A program made the position numbers and the translations under genes. From contig NZ_JADYTY010000005.1 of the NCBI RefSeq assembly GCF_021531495.1, positions 1 to 64,000 on the forward strand: a stretch of 64,000 nt of DNA, read 5' to 3'. The notes beneath the pieces were generated by a model that was not told where the DNA came from, did not search any database, and worked only from the letters and a program-made list of their open reading frames with translations. The stretch comes from Anaerovibrio lipolyticus (GTDB lineage Bacteria; Bacillota; Negativicutes; Selenomonadales; Selenomonadaceae). Positions 61,729 through 64,000 of this stretch are shown here, piece after piece; the first letter of the stretch is position 1, and each line of letters starts with the position of its first letter.

Positions 61729-61757
61729 AGGGGCTGTCGCATTGCGACAGCCCCTTT
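61729..61757 (+). terminator. terminator after ygbA-like gene
   Basis: GGGGCTGTCGC-ATT-GCGACAGCCCC, an 11-bp perfect stem followed by TTTAG. It may serve the convergent rubrerythrin gene too. Confidence 0.9.
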
Positions 61758-61770
61758 AGTATATCTCAAA

Positions 61771-62313
61771 TTATCTCTTGTAGGTTTCGTCCAGAACCAC
61801 GAAGTAAGACTTAGGATGAGCACATACAGGGCACTCCTCTGGAGCCTCCTTGCCAGTGCATACATAGCCACAGTTGGAGCACTGCCAGATAACAGTGTCA
61901 TCAGCCTTGAAAACCTTCTCAGCCTCTACATTGGCCAACAGAATCTTGTAACGCTCCTCATGTTCCTTCTCAATAGCAGCCACAGCCTCAAAGAGCTGAG
62001 CAATCTTGTCAAAACCTTCCTCCCGGGCAGTCTTGGCAAACTCAGGATACATGGAGGTCCACTCCTCGTTCTCACCGCTAGCAGCAGCCTTCAGATTTTC
62101 CTCAGTGGAGCCTACACCATCATTAATCAGCTTGTACCAAATTTTGGCATGCTCCTTCTCGTTCTTGGAAGTCTCCAAAAAGAGATTCTGAATCTGCACA
62201 TAGCCGTCCTTCTTAGCCTGAGAAGCAAAATACTGATACTTAGTATGAGCCTGAGACTCACCAGCAAAAGCAGCCTTCAGATTTTCTAATGTCTTTGAAT
62301 CCTTCAATTCCAT
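61771..62313 (-). CDS. rbr: rubrerythrin
   Basis: Start at 62313 ([20 protein letters not shown]), with GGAGG seven bases upstream. The 180-aa protein has a ferritin-like diiron domain ([34 protein letters not shown]) and a C-terminal rubredoxin domain ([20 protein letters not shown]). It reduces hydrogen peroxide with electrons from rubredoxin or NADH systems in anaerobes. It is a single-gene unit next to another stress gene. Confidence 0.96.
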   Translation of the reverse strand: MELKDSKTLENLKAAFAGESQAHTKYQYFASQAKKDGYVQIQNLFLETSKNEKEHAKIWYKLINDGVGSTEENLKAAASGENEEWTSMYPEFAKTAREEGFDKIAQLFEAVAAIEKEHEERYKILLANVEAEKVFKADDTVIWQCSNCGYVCTGKEAPEECPVCAHPKSYFVVLDETYKR

Positions 62314-62409
62314 AATATTACCTCCTCGACCTAAATACACAATGGATAATAATTATCCTTTGCTAATAGTTTATCATTTAATGGCAAAAAGTCAAGAAAA
62401 TATTTTAAT

Positions 62410-62910
62410 TTACATATTTTTTACTGGTATAGGTCCTCTGGACAGAGCAATAGCTCCAGTTCTGGCAATCTCAATAATCTGGAACTCAGCCAGCATTTCA
62501 CAGATTGCATCTATCTTGCTACGGGAGCCTGTAAGCTCGATAACCACATTTTCAGGGCTGACATCTACAATATTGCCCCGGAAAATATCTACAATATTGC
62601 GAATATCTGACAGGGTTTCCTTTTGAGCCTTAACCTTCAACAGTACCAGCTCACGCACAATGGAATCAACCTCGCCCAGATTGACAATCTTGATAACATC
62701 TATCAGCTTGCCCAGCTGGCTTACCACCTGCTCCAGCTCCCGATTATCCTCTACGGAAACCTCAATATTGATTCTGGTAACATCCCGCTCCTCTGTATAA
62801 CCGGCGGAAATACTCTCAATATTAAAGGCACGACGGCTGATAAGTCCGGATACATGGGTCAGAACACCTGGCTTGTTGTCTACAAGGACTGCTAAAATGT
62901 ATTTTTTCAT
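62410..62910 (-). CDS. ilvN: acetolactate synthase small subunit
   Basis: The 166-aa protein has an N-terminal ACT domain (YILAVLVDNKPGVLTHVSGLISRRAFNIESIS split over two segments) and the conserved C-terminal domain. It gives the synthase its valine feedback control. Its ATG overlaps the TGA of ilvB by four bases. Confidence 0.95.
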   Translation of the reverse strand: MKKYILAVLVDNKPGVLTHVSGLISRRAFNIESISAGYTEERDVTRINIEVSVEDNRELEQVVSQLGKLIDVIKIVNLGEVDSIVRELVLLKVKAQKETLSDIRNIVDIFRGNIVDVSPENVVIELTGSRSKIDAICEMLAEFQIIEIARTGAIALSRGPIPVKNM

Positions 62911-64000
62911 TCCTTTTCTCCTCCCAGTACCATATCACTGATGCAAGCCCCTGGTGCCACCATTGGCAATACATCCTCATTGGCAGGCAGCATTACATCA
63001 ATCAGCATAGGCCCCTCGGCAGCCAAGGCTGCTCTCAGACCTGGCAGCAGCTCCTCTGGCTTGCTGATACGGCAGGCCTTCATACCCATAGCCTCAGCCA
63101 GCTTGACAAAATCAGTCTTGCCCCCCAGCAAGGTCTGGGAATAGCGCTTGCCATAGAACATTCTCTGCCACTGAGTAACCATACCCAGCACTCTATTGTG
63201 CAGCAAAACAATTTTTACATCAATATCATTGTCAGCAGCAGTGGACATTTCCTGACAGTTCATCATAATACTGCCATCACCAGTAAAGAGAACCACCTTT
63301 TTGTCAGGCCGGCCCAGCTTTGCCCCCAGAGCCGCTGGCAGGCCGTAGCCCATAGTGCCCAAGCCTCCAGAGGTCAGGAACTGACGAGGCTTACGGCTGT
63401 TAAAGAACTGTGCCGCCCACATCTGATGCTGACCAACATCTGTAACCACAATGGTATTATCATCCACCAGTTGGCTAACTGTCTCAATCAGCTCCTGTGG
63501 CATTATATATTCACTATGCTTTTGATAAGCAAATGGATACTGATCATTCATTTCAATAACATAATTACGCCAGATATTGAAACGAGCCGTATAATTCTCC
63601 CCAGAGCTTTGCAGCAAATGGGCAAAAATCGGCATGGACCAGCGCAAATCTCCCACTACTGGATAATCTGCTACCACATTTTTGTTAATTTCCGCTCTAT
63701 CCACATCAAAATGAACCACCTTGGCCTTAGGAGCAAAGGCTGCTACCTTACCAATAACCCGGTCATCGAAACGGACACCTACACCAATCAGCAGATCACA
63801 TTCCTGAACAGCCATATTAGCTGCATAGGAACCATGCATACCCACCATGCCCAAAAATCCATCCTGGGTAGAAGGCACACAGCCCAAGCCCATAAGAGAG
63901 CTGACTACAGGAATATGGGTATGGTCTACAATCTGACGAAACAGCTCTGTCTGATTGGACAGATTCACACCGCCGCCGATAAAGAACAAAGGACGCTTGG
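62907..64000 (-). CDS. ilvB: acetolactate synthase large subunit (5' end outside window)
   Basis: The frame is open to the window edge (KRP before LFFIGGG), so the N-terminal pyrimidine-binding domain is missing from view. Visible are the middle FAD-binding region (LIGVGVRFDDRVIGKV) and the ThDP-binding GDGSIMMNCQEMSTA ... NRVLGMVTQWQ. It joins two pyruvates, or pyruvate and 2-oxobutyrate, in branched-chain amino acid synthesis. It is translationally coupled to ilvN. Confidence 0.96.
   Translation of the reverse strand, partial: KRPLFFIGGGVNLSNQTELFRQIVDHTHIPVVSSLMGLGCVPSTQDGFLGMVGMHGSYAANMAVQECDLLIGVGVRFDDRVIGKVAAFAPKAKVVHFDVDRAEINKNVVADYPVVGDLRWSMPIFAHLLQSSGENYTARFNIWRNYVIEMNDQYPFAYQKHSEYIMPQELIETVSQLVDDNTIVVTDVGQHQMWAAQFFNSRKPRQFLTSGGLGTMGYGLPAALGAKLGRPDKKVVLFTGDGSIMMNCQEMSTAADNDIDVKIVLLHNRVLGMVTQWQRMFYGKRYSQTLLGGKTDFVKLAEAMGMKACRISKPEELLPGLRAALAAEGPMLIDVMLPANEDVLPMVAPGACISDMVLGGEKE

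Overview
The window reads as a chromosomal segment of a motile, anaerobic diderm Firmicute (class Negativicutes, close to Selenomonas or Anaerovibrio). The evidence: a Firmicutes-style comF-yvyF-flgM-flgN-flgK-flgL-yviE-fliW-csrA flagellar locus sits beside outer-membrane genes (a lipid A-type phosphoethanolamine transferase and a YadA-type trimeric autotransporter). There is also a Selenomonas-type lysine/ornithine decarboxylase, rubrerythrin, and the NirJ1/NirJ2 pair of the anaerobic (siroheme) heme route. The species itself cannot be read from the sequence.

Layout. 1-7.2 kb: an unknown protein, a PHP phosphoesterase, a HAD phosphatase, nirJ2, nirJ1, a TetR regulator and an EptA-like transferase. 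7.2-8.7 kb: a gene-poor stretch with a 160-base imperfect palindrome, 13-base inverted repeats, tRNA-Arg(ACG) and three tandem hairpins. 8.7-15.5 kb: yqeB, a small radical SAM protein, a pyridoxamine kinase, ftsW, trmB, an AcoR-like regulator and a small membrane protein. 15.5-22.4 kb: the complete F1Fo ATP synthase operon atpIBEFHAGDC. 22.6-33.4 kb: flagellar chaperones, cap, hook-associated proteins and the CsrA/FliW switch. 33.4-40.6 kb: recD2, an ABC-F ATPase, an LCP ligase, an Rpn relic and an HD-GYP phosphodiesterase.

40.63-51.89 kb is an inserted island of about 11.2 kb. It is bounded by 17-base direct repeats that split a two-way terminator. It carries a broken IS4-type transposase, a broken trimeric adhesin, and one strongly promoted operon: XRE regulator, a short frameshifted ORF, NurA-like nuclease, HerA-like ATPase, GHKL (Hsp90/MutL/MORC-like) ATPase and a B12-domain-like radical SAM protein. 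I know of no named system with this gene set; it looks like a nucleic-acid-processing or defence module and is the main candidate for something undescribed.

51.9-54.5 kb: a PHP histidinol-phosphatase-like gene cut exactly in two by a TnpB-only IS605-family element placed 3' of TTGAT; the guide read from its end matches the host gene. 54.5-64 kb: TSCPD protein, rsmA, rnmV, tmk, a PLP decarboxylase, a DegS-like kinase, ldc, a YgbA-like protein, rubrerythrin, ilvN and partial ilvB. The ldc leader can fold into an H-type pseudoknot with two 9-bp stems, and its promoter shares a 12-bp palindrome with the divergent ygbA-like promoter.

All coordinates and motifs were read by eye. Family names rest on recognised motifs, not on a database search.
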